From: Gautieria morchelliformis
Lineage: Eukaryota > Basidiomycota > Agaricomycetes > Gomphales > Gomphaceae
Assembly (NCBI GenBank): GCA_015179125.1
Contig: WHVA01000058.1
Coordinates: 1-64,000, forward strand
DNA length: 64,000 bases
Reading direction: 5' to 3'
Part shown: positions 22,403 to 32,015 of the stretch, piece by piece
How the letters are laid out: every line of letters starts with the position of its first letter
Position numbering within the stretch: position 1 is the first letter of the stretch
The notes under the pieces: generated by a model
Seen by the model: only the letters and a program-made list of their open reading frames with translations
Told to the model about the DNA's origin: nothing
Database searches by the model: none
Program-made: the position numbers and the translations under genes

Positions 22403-22870
22403 TGTCAGGGGACACCCTGTTTTCCATTTCCAGTTCCGACACCACACCCAGTTCCGACTCCGGTTCCGGTTCTGATTCCATCTCCGCATCCGCTTTCGGG
22501 AACGATTCCGCTTCTGGGAGAACTTCCACCAGTTCCGTTCGCCTTGCCAGTTCCACTCCAATTTCCGACTTCCGCCCCGGAACAGTGTCGGAAATCAAGC
22601 GACTCGCATAATAGGTGGCATCAAGGGTCGATCAAGGGTCAGGGGGATGCAGGGTTGATGGCGGGTGCCAAGTGTTGTCCCTGGCTGCGCAGCGTAGTAT
22701 AATACGGGCTCGCTGACATTGGGGGTCCTTAGACTTTTCTCTTTGGATTTCCCCTTGTCAGGTGAGAACCCCCTCTCTTGTATGCTCTGTTCATTTATAC
22801 ATACTTTGGATTTCCCCTTGTCAGTTGTGTGGTAGTGTGATCTCCACGACTAGCCAGGGTTGCCCTTACA
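22403..22870 (+). repeat. 5' LTR of gypsy-1
   Basis: TGTCAGGGGACACC to TTGCCCTTACA. Contains runs of TTCCGA-like hexamers near its start, two copies of TTTGGATTTCCCCTTGTCAG (about 22738 and 22804), and AT-rich blocks near 22695 (GTATAATAC) that could act as the TATA element. Confidence 0.95.
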
Positions 22871-23057
22871 GCAGAAAAGTCTCTCCCCTAGAGGACCGGC
22901 GGTCGTACTGCACGTTGCATTCGCCATAGGTGCGTTCGGAATCGGAGACAGCGACTCGGAGATCGCAACCTCTTCCGCACATACAGCGTACGACAGCCCC
23001 TCTTCTTACGTCGAGCTCCCAACCCCGGAAATCCCGTCCCATATTTCTCCTTCCAAC

Positions 23058-24233
23058 ATGGATCCGGACGATCGTCTTCGGAATATGGAGGAGGAATTGA
23101 CGCGGAACCGGATGAAGACCGACGCGATTGAAACAGCCTTACAAGCGATTTTGGCTAAGTTAGATATTCCACAAGGTGGTGGAAATGAAATGCTGGATGA
23201 TCCGGATTTCGGAAAAGCGGAACTAGCGGAAAAGAGGATGTCCGCGAAGTTAGCAAAGGTCAAACCCGCAACTCCGGCGGACTTTGACGGAGATCGGGAG
23301 AAGGGACGCGCATTCTTCAACACATGCAGCATCTACTTCGCAATTGTCGGAGACCTCTTTCCAAACGACCAGGCTCGGATTCACTGGACATTGTCCTTTT
23401 TCAAATCGGACCGCGCAGCCCGTTTTGCAAACAAGGTGATCCGACATGAAGCAAAGGGCAAGGGGAACTACTTCCGGGACTGGGACGCGTTCGAGAAAAC
23501 ATTTTCCGACCAGTTCTGCCCGAAAAACGAGCAGCTCACAGCCCTTACAAAGCTCGAGGGGACCAGCTGGTACCAGGCCAAAGATCCGGTCGATGACTAC
23601 ATCGATCGCTTCCAGGAGCTCATCGACCTTGCGGAATATGACGACGACAAGACGATCGTCATCAAATTCCGACGAGGACTTGATCCGACGCTCCAGAACC
23701 AAGTTGCGCTGCTTGGGGATGGAGCTCCGGATTTTGATGACCCGCAAGGGTGGTACCAAGCCGCGCAGAAGGTTTCTCGGAACAGGGACGCAAATGAGGC
23801 CTTCGTGGAGACGAGTCGGAACACGACACGCAGTTCCGCTCGTCCTACTCCACCTGTGCCAAAACCCGGAAGCGCATTCATTCCCACATGGAAATTATTT
23901 CCGATGCTTGCTCCGCCTGCTCCTATTAGGAACCATAGCCCTCCTCCCTTGAAGAGTGGCCCTGCCCCGATGGATGTTGACCGCATGCGCGGAAAAGGCC
24001 ACGGAACTATCACCTGCTTCCGCTGCCGACAACCAGGCCACTATGCTCGCGAGTGCCCCCAAGCCTTTGATATCCGGCTTATGACCACAGAGGAGAAACT
24101 CGAGATCCTTCCAGAGTTCCTCGCACTTGCAGACATAAACGGAGTGCCCACTGCGGAAGAACTTTCCGAAAATGCGGAACATGGTCTACCGGAAGCGGAA
24201 GATGCGTCGGATTTTGTGACACGCAGCGGGTGA
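23058..24233 (+). CDS. gag: Gypsy-1 Gag
   Basis: The frame is open from 22860, but the first ATG with a sensible context and gag-like start (MDPDDRLRNMEEEL) is at 23058, after a leader that must hold the primer-binding site. About 391 residues. It has a coiled N-terminus, the Retrotrans_gag core (TLSFFKSDRAARFAN, WDAFEKTFSDQFCP, DDYIDRFQELIDLAEY), and a CCHC knuckle CFRCRQPGHYARECP near residues 318-332. Gag assembles the particle. It ends at TGA 24231-24233 and overlaps the pol frame, which is open from 24071, in the -1 frame; pol could be made by a -1 frameshift. Confidence 0.9.
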   Translation: MDPDDRLRNMEEELTRNRMKTDAIETALQAILAKLDIPQGGGNEMLDDPDFGKAELAEKRMSAKLAKVKPATPADFDGDREKGRAFFNTCSIYFAIVGDLFPNDQARIHWTLSFFKSDRAARFANKVIRHEAKGKGNYFRDWDAFEKTFSDQFCPKNEQLTALTKLEGTSWYQAKDPVDDYIDRFQELIDLAEYDDDKTIVIKFRRGLDPTLQNQVALLGDGAPDFDDPQGWYQAAQKVSRNRDANEAFVETSRNTTRSSARPTPPVPKPGSAFIPTWKLFPMLAPPAPIRNHSPPPLKSGPAPMDVDRMRGKGHGTITCFRCRQPGHYARECPQAFDIRLMTTEEKLEILPEFLALADINGVPTAEELSENAEHGLPEAEDASDFVTRSG

Positions 24234-27200
24234 GATGTGTGCCCCTGCTGCCTGTACATAACCGGTTTGCCTGTCTTGAAGTAGAGAATGAAAAGCCCCC
24301 ACTCCCCTCACTTCGTACAGACCCACCGGATAAAGTCACACAAAAACCAAATCTGACACCCCGTCCATCCCGCATCCGCCCTTGGGAGAGACGCCTTCCG
24401 AAGCGCTATGTTGTTGCTGCCACCCCTGGCCCCAAGTCACTAGTCATTAAGGTAGAGATCCAGACGACCGATACGGCGGAAGTCAAATCCGGACCCGCCC
24501 TTGTCGATTGCGGGGCCACTGGTCAGTTTATGGACCGGGACTATGTGGAACGGAACCGACTGACCACGCGGAAGTTGCAACGTGCAATCCCGGTGTTCAA
24601 TGTGGATGGAAGCCCCAATGAGGCAGGGTCCATCACGGAGATAGTGGACACAATTCTCCGCTACGATGGACACTCGGAACGCACTTCCTTCGCTGTCACC
24701 AGCCTGGGGAAGCAAGACATCATCCTCGGGTTTACCTGGCTTCAAGAGCACAACCCGGAGATCAATTGGCAGACTCGGAAGGTACTGATGAGTCGGTGTC
24801 CAGCCAAGTGTCACATGTGCCGGTCGGAAGTGCGGAAGGAGCGCCAGGAGCAGCGGAAGACCGAACGGCTCATACAGACATGTCGTTCCGGCCCCCATCC
24901 ACTGCTTGCAGAAGAAGACTCGGAAGCGGAATTTGACCCGGATCCCCCTTCCAATTCCGATTCCGACGCCATCCGACTCGGCCTGGAAGACACTCTGACG
25001 GAAGGGGAGCGCTTGCTGTACGTAAACCTTCCGCCGGAGGCGGAACACATCCGCGCCACCGGAAATATTTCGCAACGCCTTGCTGAAGCCTCTAAGAGGT
25101 ATGATAGAGCGGAGGCGGAAATTCCGGAGTACCTGCGGGAGTTTGAGGACGTCTTTTCCAAGGAGTCGTTTGATACCCTGCCTCCACGGAAGCTGTGGGA
25201 CCACGCCATCGAGTTGGAGCCTGGGTCAAAGCCCACCAACTGCAAGGTCTACCCGCTGTCACCCAAGGAGCAGGTAGAGCTCGATGCATTCCTTGCGGAA
25301 AACCTCCGTACAGGGAGGATCCGCCCCTCCAAGTCACCCATGGCATCTCCGGTGTTCTTCATCAAGAAGAAGGATGGCTCGCTCAGACTTGTGCAGGACT
25401 ACCGGGCCTTGAATGCGATCACGATCAAGAACCGGTACCCCAATCCACTCATTTCCGAACTGATCACACAACTCCGCGGGGCGAGGTACTTCACTAAGCT
25501 GGATGTCCGCTGGGGCTTCAACAATGTCCGGATCCGGGAGGGAGACGAGTGGAAGGCCGCATTCCGCACCAATCGAGGACTCTTTGAGCCACAGGTCATG
25601 TTCTTTGGCCTCACCAACAGTCCCGCCACATTCCAGACGATGATGAATGACATTTTCCGTGACATGATAGCAGAAGGGGTTGTCTGCGTCTACCTCGATG
25701 ACATCCTCATTTTCACGAAAACAATGTCCGAACATCGGGAAGTCGTGCGGAGAGTGCTGGAACGGCTCCGGGAGTACAACCTGTGTCTCAAGCCGGAAAA
25801 GTGCGAATTTGAGCGGACGCGGATAGAGTATCTTGGGGTGATTGTGTCGGAAGGGAAGGTGGAAATGGACCCAGTCAAAGTTTCCGGTGTATCGGATTGG
25901 CCCGTGCCGCGAAACAAGGAGGAGGTCCAGTCCTTCATTGGGTTTGTCAATTTCTACCGGCGGTTCATCAAGGACTTCTCCTGCCACGCCCGTGCCCTCT
26001 TCGACCTCACCAAGAAGGAGGTTGGATGGCGGTGGGGAGAGCCGGAACAGACTTCCTTTGACAAACTCAAGGAGCTGATCACTTCCGCTCCGGTCCTGAT
26101 CTTTCCCGACGACTCTCGCCCTTATCGAGTCGAGGTGGATTCTTCCGACGCAGCTACCGGAGCGGTCTTGTCACAGCAGTCATCGGAAGATGGTGGGGGG
26201 TGGCATCCGATTGCCTTCTTCTATAAGAGCCTTAGTCCGGTCGAGCGGAACTATGAGATCCATGACAAGGAGATGCTGGCAATCATCCGAGCGCTGGAGG
26301 AGTGGCGACACTTCCTCGAGGGTGCTCTATGCCCTTTTGAGATCTGGACAGACCACAAGAACCTCGAGTATTTCCGCACGTCTAAGAAGCTGAACCGACG
26401 ACAAGCACGGTGGTCCCTACACCTGTCCCGGTTTGACTTCATGCTCCACCACCGCCCCGGCCGCACCATGGGCAAGCCCGATGCCCTATCCCGCCGCGCG
26501 GATCACGGAAGCGGAAGTGGAGACAACGCGGATATGACACTGCTCCGCCCAAGTCTCTTTGCAATCCGTGCCCTAGAAGGAGTAACTGCAGTTGGGGCGG
26601 AAGCGGAAATGCTCCGGGATATCCGGAGGCAGTACCGGAATGGAGAGAAGGAGGAGTCGGTGGTGAAGGCAGTGGAGGAACTCCGGAAAGGGCACTCACG
26701 GTCTGTACGGGCAGCGGAATGGTCGGAACGTGATGGACTGCTCCACTTCAGAGGCAAGGTCTATGTTCCGGGTGGGGCGGACCTCCGCCGTCGCATCGTG
26801 TCCCAGCACCATGACACACGGGTCGCTGGGCATGCTGGCAGGTGGAAGACGCTGGAGTTAGTGGCTCGGAATTACTGGTGGCCTCAGATGTCCCGCTACA
26901 TCGGACAGTACGTGAAGACGTGTGACCTTTGTCTCCGAACCAAAGCGCAACGACGTCCGCCCGTCGGAGAACTTGTTCCGCTCCCGATTCCCGAATCCCG
27001 CTGGGACACCATCAGTGTCGACTTCATCGTTGAACTCCCAGAGTCTCATGGCTACGACGCGATCATGAACGTCGTGGATTCGGTGAGCAAGGTGTCCCAC
27101 TTCATTCCGACGCACACGACGATCACAGCCCTCGGAGCGGCCCGCCTGTTCCTTGCACATGTCTGGAAGTTGCATGGGCTCCCGAAGCAAGTTGTTTCCG

Positions 27201-28348
27201 ACCGAGGTCCGCAGTTTGTCGCGGAACTGACTCGGGAGCTCTACCGCCTGCTCGGCATAAAGCTGGCTACCACCACAGCGTACCATCCGCAGGGTGACGG
27301 ACAGACGGAACGGGTCAATCAGGAGTTGGAGCAATATCTCCGCCTCTTTGTCAATGAGAGGCAGGATGACTGGGATGAGTTACTTCCGCTGGCGGAATTC
27401 CAATACAACAACCATGTCCATTCCGCCACACAACAGACTCCCTTCATGCTTGACTCCGGACGACACCCGCGGATGGGCTTCGAACCACGCCAGGCTGAGT
27501 CCCGACTCGAGACGGTCAATGAGTTCCGAGACCGCATGGACTCCACCCTTTCGGTAGCCAAGTCGGCCCTTGCGAAGGCCAAGGATGACATGGCAAGGTA
27601 CTACAACCGACGCCGGGTTCCTGCCCCAGAGTACCAAGTTGGAGACAAGGTGTACCTAGATGCAAGTGACATCCGCACCACACGCCCTTCGCAGAAGCTT
27701 GCCCACCGCTACCTTGGGCCCTTCACAGTGACGCGGAGGGTTGGACGGAATGCATACCGCCTCCGACTTCCGATGTCCATGTCCCGCCTCCACCCCATCT
27801 TCAACGTGGTGAAGTTACTCCCTATGCTTGAGGACCCAATTCCACATCGGAAGGCTCATCCGCCACCTCCGCCAGAAATTGTAGATGGGGAAGAGCACTA
27901 CGTGGTGGAACGGATCCTGGACAGCCGGTTTGTGCGAGGACGACTCCAATTCCTCGTGAAATGGGAAGGGTATGGGTACGAGGAGAATTCTTGGGTCCCG
28001 GAGCAAGATGTTTCCGCTCCTGACAAACTCCGGGAGTTGTATAGGACACATCCAGGTGCCCCTCGCCGAATCCGCTCGCTGGCATTTCAATCCCTTGTGT
28101 CCCGTGCTTCGAGGACGCAGCACGCTAGAGGGGGGGTGATGTCAGGGGACACCCTGTTTTCCATTTCCAGTTCCAACACCACACCCAGTTCCGACTCCGC
28201 TTCCGGTTCCGATTCCATCTCCGCATCCGCTTTCGGGAACGATTCCGCTTCTGGGAGAACTTCCACCAGTTCCGTTCGCCTTGCCAGTTCCACTCCAATT
28301 TCCGACTTCCGCCCCGGAACAGTGTCGGAAATCAAGCGACTCGCATAA
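24230..28348 (+). CDS. pol: Gypsy-1 Pol with chromodomain and LTR-encoded tail
   Basis: Uninterrupted frame of about 1,370 codons. Protease motif LVDCGATGQF near residue 92 (Asp-Cys-Gly, a variant of Asp-Ser-Gly). RT with YLDDILIF near 488-495. RNase H with EVDSSDAATGAVLSQ near 635 and the DHKNLEYF segment near 707. Integrase with an HHCC finger (HHDTRVAGH...CDLC, near 858-900) and catalytic Asp-Asp-Glu in SVDFIVEL, VSDRGPQF and DGQTERVNQ. A chromodomain (YVVERILD, FLVKWEGYG, NSWVPEQDV) lies near 1221-1265 and may target heterochromatin. The frame has no ATG near the gag stop, which fits a Gag-Pol fusion. The last roughly 70 residues are Ser/Thr-rich and encoded within the 3' LTR. Confidence 0.95.
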   Translation: MRCVPLLPVHNRFACLEVENEKPPLPSLRTDPPDKVTQKPNLTPRPSRIRPWERRLPKRYVVAATPGPKSLVIKVEIQTTDTAEVKSGPALVDCGATGQFMDRDYVERNRLTTRKLQRAIPVFNVDGSPNEAGSITEIVDTILRYDGHSERTSFAVTSLGKQDIILGFTWLQEHNPEINWQTRKVLMSRCPAKCHMCRSEVRKERQEQRKTERLIQTCRSGPHPLLAEEDSEAEFDPDPPSNSDSDAIRLGLEDTLTEGERLLYVNLPPEAEHIRATGNISQRLAEASKRYDRAEAEIPEYLREFEDVFSKESFDTLPPRKLWDHAIELEPGSKPTNCKVYPLSPKEQVELDAFLAENLRTGRIRPSKSPMASPVFFIKKKDGSLRLVQDYRALNAITIKNRYPNPLISELITQLRGARYFTKLDVRWGFNNVRIREGDEWKAAFRTNRGLFEPQVMFFGLTNSPATFQTMMNDIFRDMIAEGVVCVYLDDILIFTKTMSEHREVVRRVLERLREYNLCLKPEKCEFERTRIEYLGVIVSEGKVEMDPVKVSGVSDWPVPRNKEEVQSFIGFVNFYRRFIKDFSCHARALFDLTKKEVGWRWGEPEQTSFDKLKELITSAPVLIFPDDSRPYRVEVDSSDAATGAVLSQQSSEDGGGWHPIAFFYKSLSPVERNYEIHDKEMLAIIRALEEWRHFLEGALCPFEIWTDHKNLEYFRTSKKLNRRQARWSLHLSRFDFMLHHRPGRTMGKPDALSRRADHGSGSGDNADMTLLRPSLFAIRALEGVTAVGAEAEMLRDIRRQYRNGEKEESVVKAVEELRKGHSRSVRAAEWSERDGLLHFRGKVYVPGGADLRRRIVSQHHDTRVAGHAGRWKTLELVARNYWWPQMSRYIGQYVKTCDLCLRTKAQRRPPVGELVPLPIPESRWDTISVDFIVELPESHGYDAIMNVVDSVSKVSHFIPTHTTITALGAARLFLAHVWKLHGLPKQVVSDRGPQFVAELTRELYRLLGIKLATTTAYHPQGDGQTERVNQELEQYLRLFVNERQDDWDELLPLAEFQYNNHVHSATQQTPFMLDSGRHPRMGFEPRQAESRLETVNEFRDRMDSTLSVAKSALAKAKDDMARYYNRRRVPAPEYQVGDKVYLDASDIRTTRPSQKLAHRYLGPFTVTRRVGRNAYRLRLPMSMSRLHPIFNVVKLLPMLEDPIPHRKAHPPPPPEIVDGEEHYVVERILDSRFVRGRLQFLVKWEGYGYEENSWVPEQDVSAPDKLRELYRTHPGAPRRIRSLAFQSLVSRASRTQHARGGVMSGDTLFSISSSNTTPSSDSASGSDSISASAFGNDSASGRTSTSSVRLASSTPISDFRPGTVSEIKRLA
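28126..28139 (+). promoter_or_regulatory. Polypurine tract of gypsy-1
   Basis: AGAGGGGGGGTGA immediately precedes the 3' LTR, the expected plus-strand primer for reverse transcription. It lies inside the pol frame. Confidence 0.75.
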
Positions 28349-28607
28349 TAGGTGGCATCAAGGGTCGATCAAGGGTCAGGGGGATGCAGGGTTGATGGCG
28401 GGTGCCAAGTGTTGTCCCTGGCTGCGCAGCGTAGTATAATACGGGCTCGCTGACATTGGGGGTCCTTAGACTTTTCTCTTTGGATTTCCCCTTGTCAGGT
28501 GAGAACCCCCTCTCTTGTATGCTCTGTTCATTTATACATACTTTGGATTTCCCCTTGTCAGTTGTGTGGTAGTGTGATCTCCACGACTAGCCAGGGTTGC
28601 CCTTACA
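28140..28607 (+). repeat. 3' LTR of gypsy-1
   Basis: 468 bp, same length as the 5' LTR. The visible differences are all in the first 80 bp: CpG transitions in the hexamer block and one G/C change. The end TTGCCCTTACA is followed directly by the duplicated CTGTC. Confidence 0.95.
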
Positions 28608-29143
28608 CTGTCCGCTCGCTAACTGCCCGTCTCCTCATTGTGTCCTTGATGCTCTCCCCTGACCCCCTGCACATCCCTGCTCATTTTTCTCGCCCTGGCG
28701 CGCAGCCCGCCCTGGTGGTGGGCGCTTGAGGTCATCCCATGGAAGTATCACGCGCAACGTGAGGGGGACGAGGAGTGGCTGACGGGGTACCGGTGCGTGG
28801 TTTTCTTTCTTTCTTCATTCCCTCTCTCCTTCCTCTCCACCCCTTCACTTCAGTACTTGCCCCCAATCCCCTTCCACCTTTGCCTGCCCCTTAACCTCCC
28901 TCGCCAGCGCCTCACTGCAACATAAACTAACCCCGCTCATCCAGGATAAATTTTGGCCGCCCCCGCCACATACCCCGCCAGCACATCAGCCTCAAGGTCC
29001 ACCGCAGCGCCAAGGTGCGCATGGAGGCGGGACACCTTGGCGCAGTCACGGTGCCTGGTTGCAAGGGGGAGGGAGACATGGGAAAGAAGGGCGCGTATGA
29101 TCCCACGGCCAAGTTTGAAGTTGAACCTGAGTGGGTCGATTAG
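28608..29143 (+). CDS. 3' exons of the host gene interrupted by gypsy-1
   Basis: A clear two-exon end is visible. The frame WWWALEVIPWKYHAQREGDE and EWLTGYR ends at a GTGCGT donor (intron 28793-28944, 152 nt, acceptor CATCCAG). The last exon 28945-29143 continues INFGRPRHIPRQHISLKVHR and ends FEVEPEWVD with TAG at 29141-29143. A further intron probably lies near 28641-28700 (branch-like CTGAC, CGCAG acceptor), because the frame has a TGA there. I do not recognise the protein: it is basic in the middle, with no membrane segment in the visible part. The upstream exon is at 22262-22402. The insertion must disrupt the gene. Confidence 0.55.
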
Positions 29144-30939
29144 GTGAGGGGAGGGGGAGGTGTTTTTTGTTGTGATAAACGCAACTATTTCATTTCAAAT
29201 CGTTTATATATAGAAGAAACTAATAAAGAAAGAAAAAAGAAAAAGATCAAAAAAGACACAGAAATGACATTTATGATAGATGTCGGTGCAGACGACGATC
29301 ACACGAATTTACGACATGCTATATTACTCATAAATCGGGTAATGTACAGGAGTTCGAGCGTCGACCCCGTGTGGTCGATCAGGGACGGCGCACCTATCGA
29401 GTGATGGCATCGGCCATGACGTCGCCAGGCGCCAGGCCATAGGCACCGAAGGGTGCGGGCACCAAACGCCGCAGAGAACAATAGATTGCGCAGGAGTACA
29501 GGGTGCTGTGGAGCGACCTGAGAATGTCACCTGCAGTATACACACTCAATCAGCTGCCCCACAGAAAGGGCACAGAGACAGCGGCCCCATCTCCAAGCCC
29601 AGCATATATGCTGGGCAGGGTAGACTCAGATCCATTTTCCTATTTGAACTCCATGACATGTCTGACTGACTACTATCTTAACATCATGTGGACAGGGGCT
29701 TTGTATACTAGGTACAGATCTCTATTCCAAAGCCCAGACAATCCTAACATCATCCCCATCACCCCATGACTTTATGACTATAAATTAGTCACCCCTTTGT
29801 TACAAAGTAGTTTTTCGACCCATCCATCCAATATCTTGAACACTAGTAGTTACTATCAACATAGTATAAATAGCTAGTACAAATGTATGAACGAAATCAT
29901 CCAGAATCGATTATTCTGCCTCCTGAAATTACTGTAGTCTTGTTTGATAGCTACAGAGCTCAGATCTTGATAGTTTATTCCAAATCTTCGTCGAGGGTCT
30001 ACTATCACTGTTTACTCTATACTACCTTAAAAGAGAACGCTTTTGATTTGGCTATCCCTTGGATCAACACCGTTCTTCTGTCAACGCGGTCACATGACTC
30101 TCATTCATCAGTGCTGGACGCGCCTTGAAAAGCTTAGTCAGCACATGGAAGAAGGGCGAACATAGTGGTTCCAGTCACTGAGCAATAGATTCTATTTCAT
30201 TGAAAGGCACTAATTAACACCTTAATCCAAAATTTTTGGCTTGCTGGAGGGGCATGGTCAAAAACTACTACCGCCATGCACGAAACAGCGTCGAACTTCT
30301 TCAACAAGTGAGTGTAACCTAACACCTGATTGACATTCTCTGATCTAGAACCGAGTCTACTTTCAGGTATGCCCTTTTTTTTCGAATTATCTGATTTTAT
30401 ATCATTAGGATTAATTTTTTGCGTACAGGTCTGTAGAGGCACAACTACCCACCCCACCATCTCAGCACCATACTCAGGAGACCACCGTGCCAGTTGTTGT
30501 GGATTTGCATATGGTTGAATGCATAGTTGGATGAGTCGAGTCAAGCGTGGGAATGAGTGGGGAATTGTTGACCGCAGTGGTGACTTTGCCAGGACTGTTT
30601 TCGTGGAACCGGAAGTCGAGTTTTAATAGGTGCAGTTTTTTTTTTTCTTTTTTCTCTTTGCTTTCTCATCATTTATATTACTCCAGTAAGCTACGTTGTC
30701 GCTACACATCAATTGTAATATTTTAAACATTCCCCTTACTCTCTGAGACTCCCAAGTCTCTGCGCTCTCAAGCTACAGACACGAACAATTCGCCATGCAC
30801 GATGCAAAGGTTCTTTTGTTGTACTCACTAAGATTTCCTTATGCTAACCTAGTAAGTGAATTTGCTGTCTCAGGGCTCACAGCAGTTTGTTTGTTTGGTG
30901 ATTTGATCCGTCTACCCGTCGATATGGGCTGGCTTTGGG
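29144..30939. other. Mixed spacer with unassigned reading frames
   Basis: 29144-29300 is AT-rich 3' flank. On minus 29535-29399 a frame ends neatly (ILRSLHSTLYSC ... GDVMADAITR, stop) and may be the last exon of an unknown gene. A palindrome CCCAGCATATATGCTGGG lies at 29596-29613. 29850-29880 has a TATA box (GTATAAATAG) with LTR-like surroundings. On minus 30544-30197 two protein-like stretches (MTRLIQLCIQPYANPQQLAR and VLGYTHLLKKFDAVSC) are separated by an intron-like AT-rich gap with CCTGAAAG acceptor. None is recognised. Confidence 0.35.
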
Positions 30940-31085
30940 TAGCTTATTTTAAGTGCTTAAATGTACTTAATTTTAGTGGTAGCTAAATTAATTTTTTTTA
31001 CACTGATTTTGGGGTGAAAAAAGCTACTGGAATTAAGTACTAGTGCAAAAAGTACTTATTTTAAGTGCCCGCTCTTCCTACAGTG
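30940..31085 (-). mobile_element. Plavaka-like (CACTA superfamily) terminal fragment
   Basis: On minus, CACTGTAGGAAGAGCGGGCAC (31085 downward) followed by TTAAAATAAGTACTT is the same kind of end as at 20224 and 54635. It abuts the D5-like fragment, so the element appears inserted into or beside it. Only about 150 bp of the characteristic AT-rich, AAGTAC-bearing subterminal sequence follows; the other end was not found. Confidence 0.6.
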
Positions 31086-31087
31086 CC

Positions 31088-31672
31088 TAGAGGATTACCA
31101 CTTGGTCTAATCCTAAAATCAGGCCAGCCTATATTAATCCCTTGATATCCTACTAGTCCTACATCTTCTGGATATAGCTGAGCCCTACTTTGTGGATATA
31201 ATCCCCTCTGAGGTCCTGGGATAAGAGTAATTGCAAGAGAATATATGGCTTTTCTAAAAGATTTGGAGTTAATCTCATAGGTACCATTCTTCATTCCCAA
31301 AAGACCTACATTAGAGTTAAGTTTTCCTACAAACTTAGGATCTCCCAGCTTATAATATAGGGCCTTCATCAACCTCATGGTGGTAATACAAGAACCAAGG
31401 TATCTAACAATGTCATTAATACGGATGTCATCCTTAGGTATTTCATCATGGAGAAAACCTACAAATATTTCTGATATGATATTGTACAAGTATTCACCTC
31501 CATCCTTTTGCCAAGTTCCTCCTTCAAAATACCACCATTCTTTATCAGAATGAACTAATTCTCCAACAAGAAGTTCATATAGAACACCAACAAGAATGTT
31601 ATCACAATGACTACCTATATGATCCATGAAAAATAGCTCTTGTAACTTAGATGAACCAGACATTGTCACCAT
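31088..31672 (-). pseudogene. Fragment resembling viral D5-like primase-helicase N-terminal domain
   Basis: A minus open frame of about 195 codons starting MVTMSGSSKLQELFF. Two stretches look like the D5_N region that precedes the SF3 helicase of nucleocytoplasmic large DNA viruses: a W-x-F...W pattern (EWWYFEGGTWQKDGG) after a helical segment ending ELLVGELVHSD, and LLGMKNGTYEINSKSFRKA, which corresponds to the conserved L-L-x-x-x-N-G-x-Y-D/E-L block. The frame is open but loses similarity after about 31250 and ends in a transposon terminus at 31085. No helicase Walker motifs are present. The stretch is AT-richer than its neighbours. The resemblance is from memory, not from a search; a phage- or plasmid-type D5_N protein is an alternative. 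Confidence 0.5.
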
Positions 31673-32015
31673 CTACTATTATAGACTACAAAAATCAATT
31701 TATCTAACAACACGAATATTATCAATAATGTGCTGATATGAATATCACAGAATACAAATTGCATAATTTTACCACAACAAAATAATATGATATAGAGGGA
31801 AGGGGTGGGGGGTCACCGGCCTTGGGTCTGGATCCCAAACAGTAACATGGCTAACCGCTTAGGGGGGTCCCGTGTGGTAAAACTCACAACTTCAGCATCA
31901 CATTTTTACCACTATCATTGATAACATATAGATCAACGTATCTTCTCATTAATTATATATAAATGTTAAAATATCACTGTTTTGACATATTTATACTGTT
32001 CCCAGTTTAGTCGAC
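31673..32015. other. AT-rich spacer with one GC-rich block
   Basis: AT-rich upstream flank of the D5-like frame, with a GC-rich block at 31800-31880 (GGGGGGTCACCGGCC ... GGGGGGTCCCGTG). No gene seen. Confidence 0.4.

Larger units (their letters stand above)
22403..28607 (+). mobile_element. Gypsy-1: intact young chromovirus (Ty3/gypsy)
   Basis: Complete 6.2-kb element. LTRs 22403-22870 and 28140-28607 are both 468 bp and differ at 3 positions that I can count. The target duplication CTGTC is perfect (22398-22402 and 28608-28612). Gag and pol are uninterrupted and overlap. Protease, RT, RNase H, integrase and chromodomain residues are all present. A purine tract precedes the 3' LTR. Everything expected of an autonomous, recently active element is visible. 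Confidence 0.95.

Noticed and set aside
28953-29147. Plus frame of 64 codons in the last host exon region
   Set aside because: A different frame joins upstream by a good intron and ends at 29143 with better protein-like composition.
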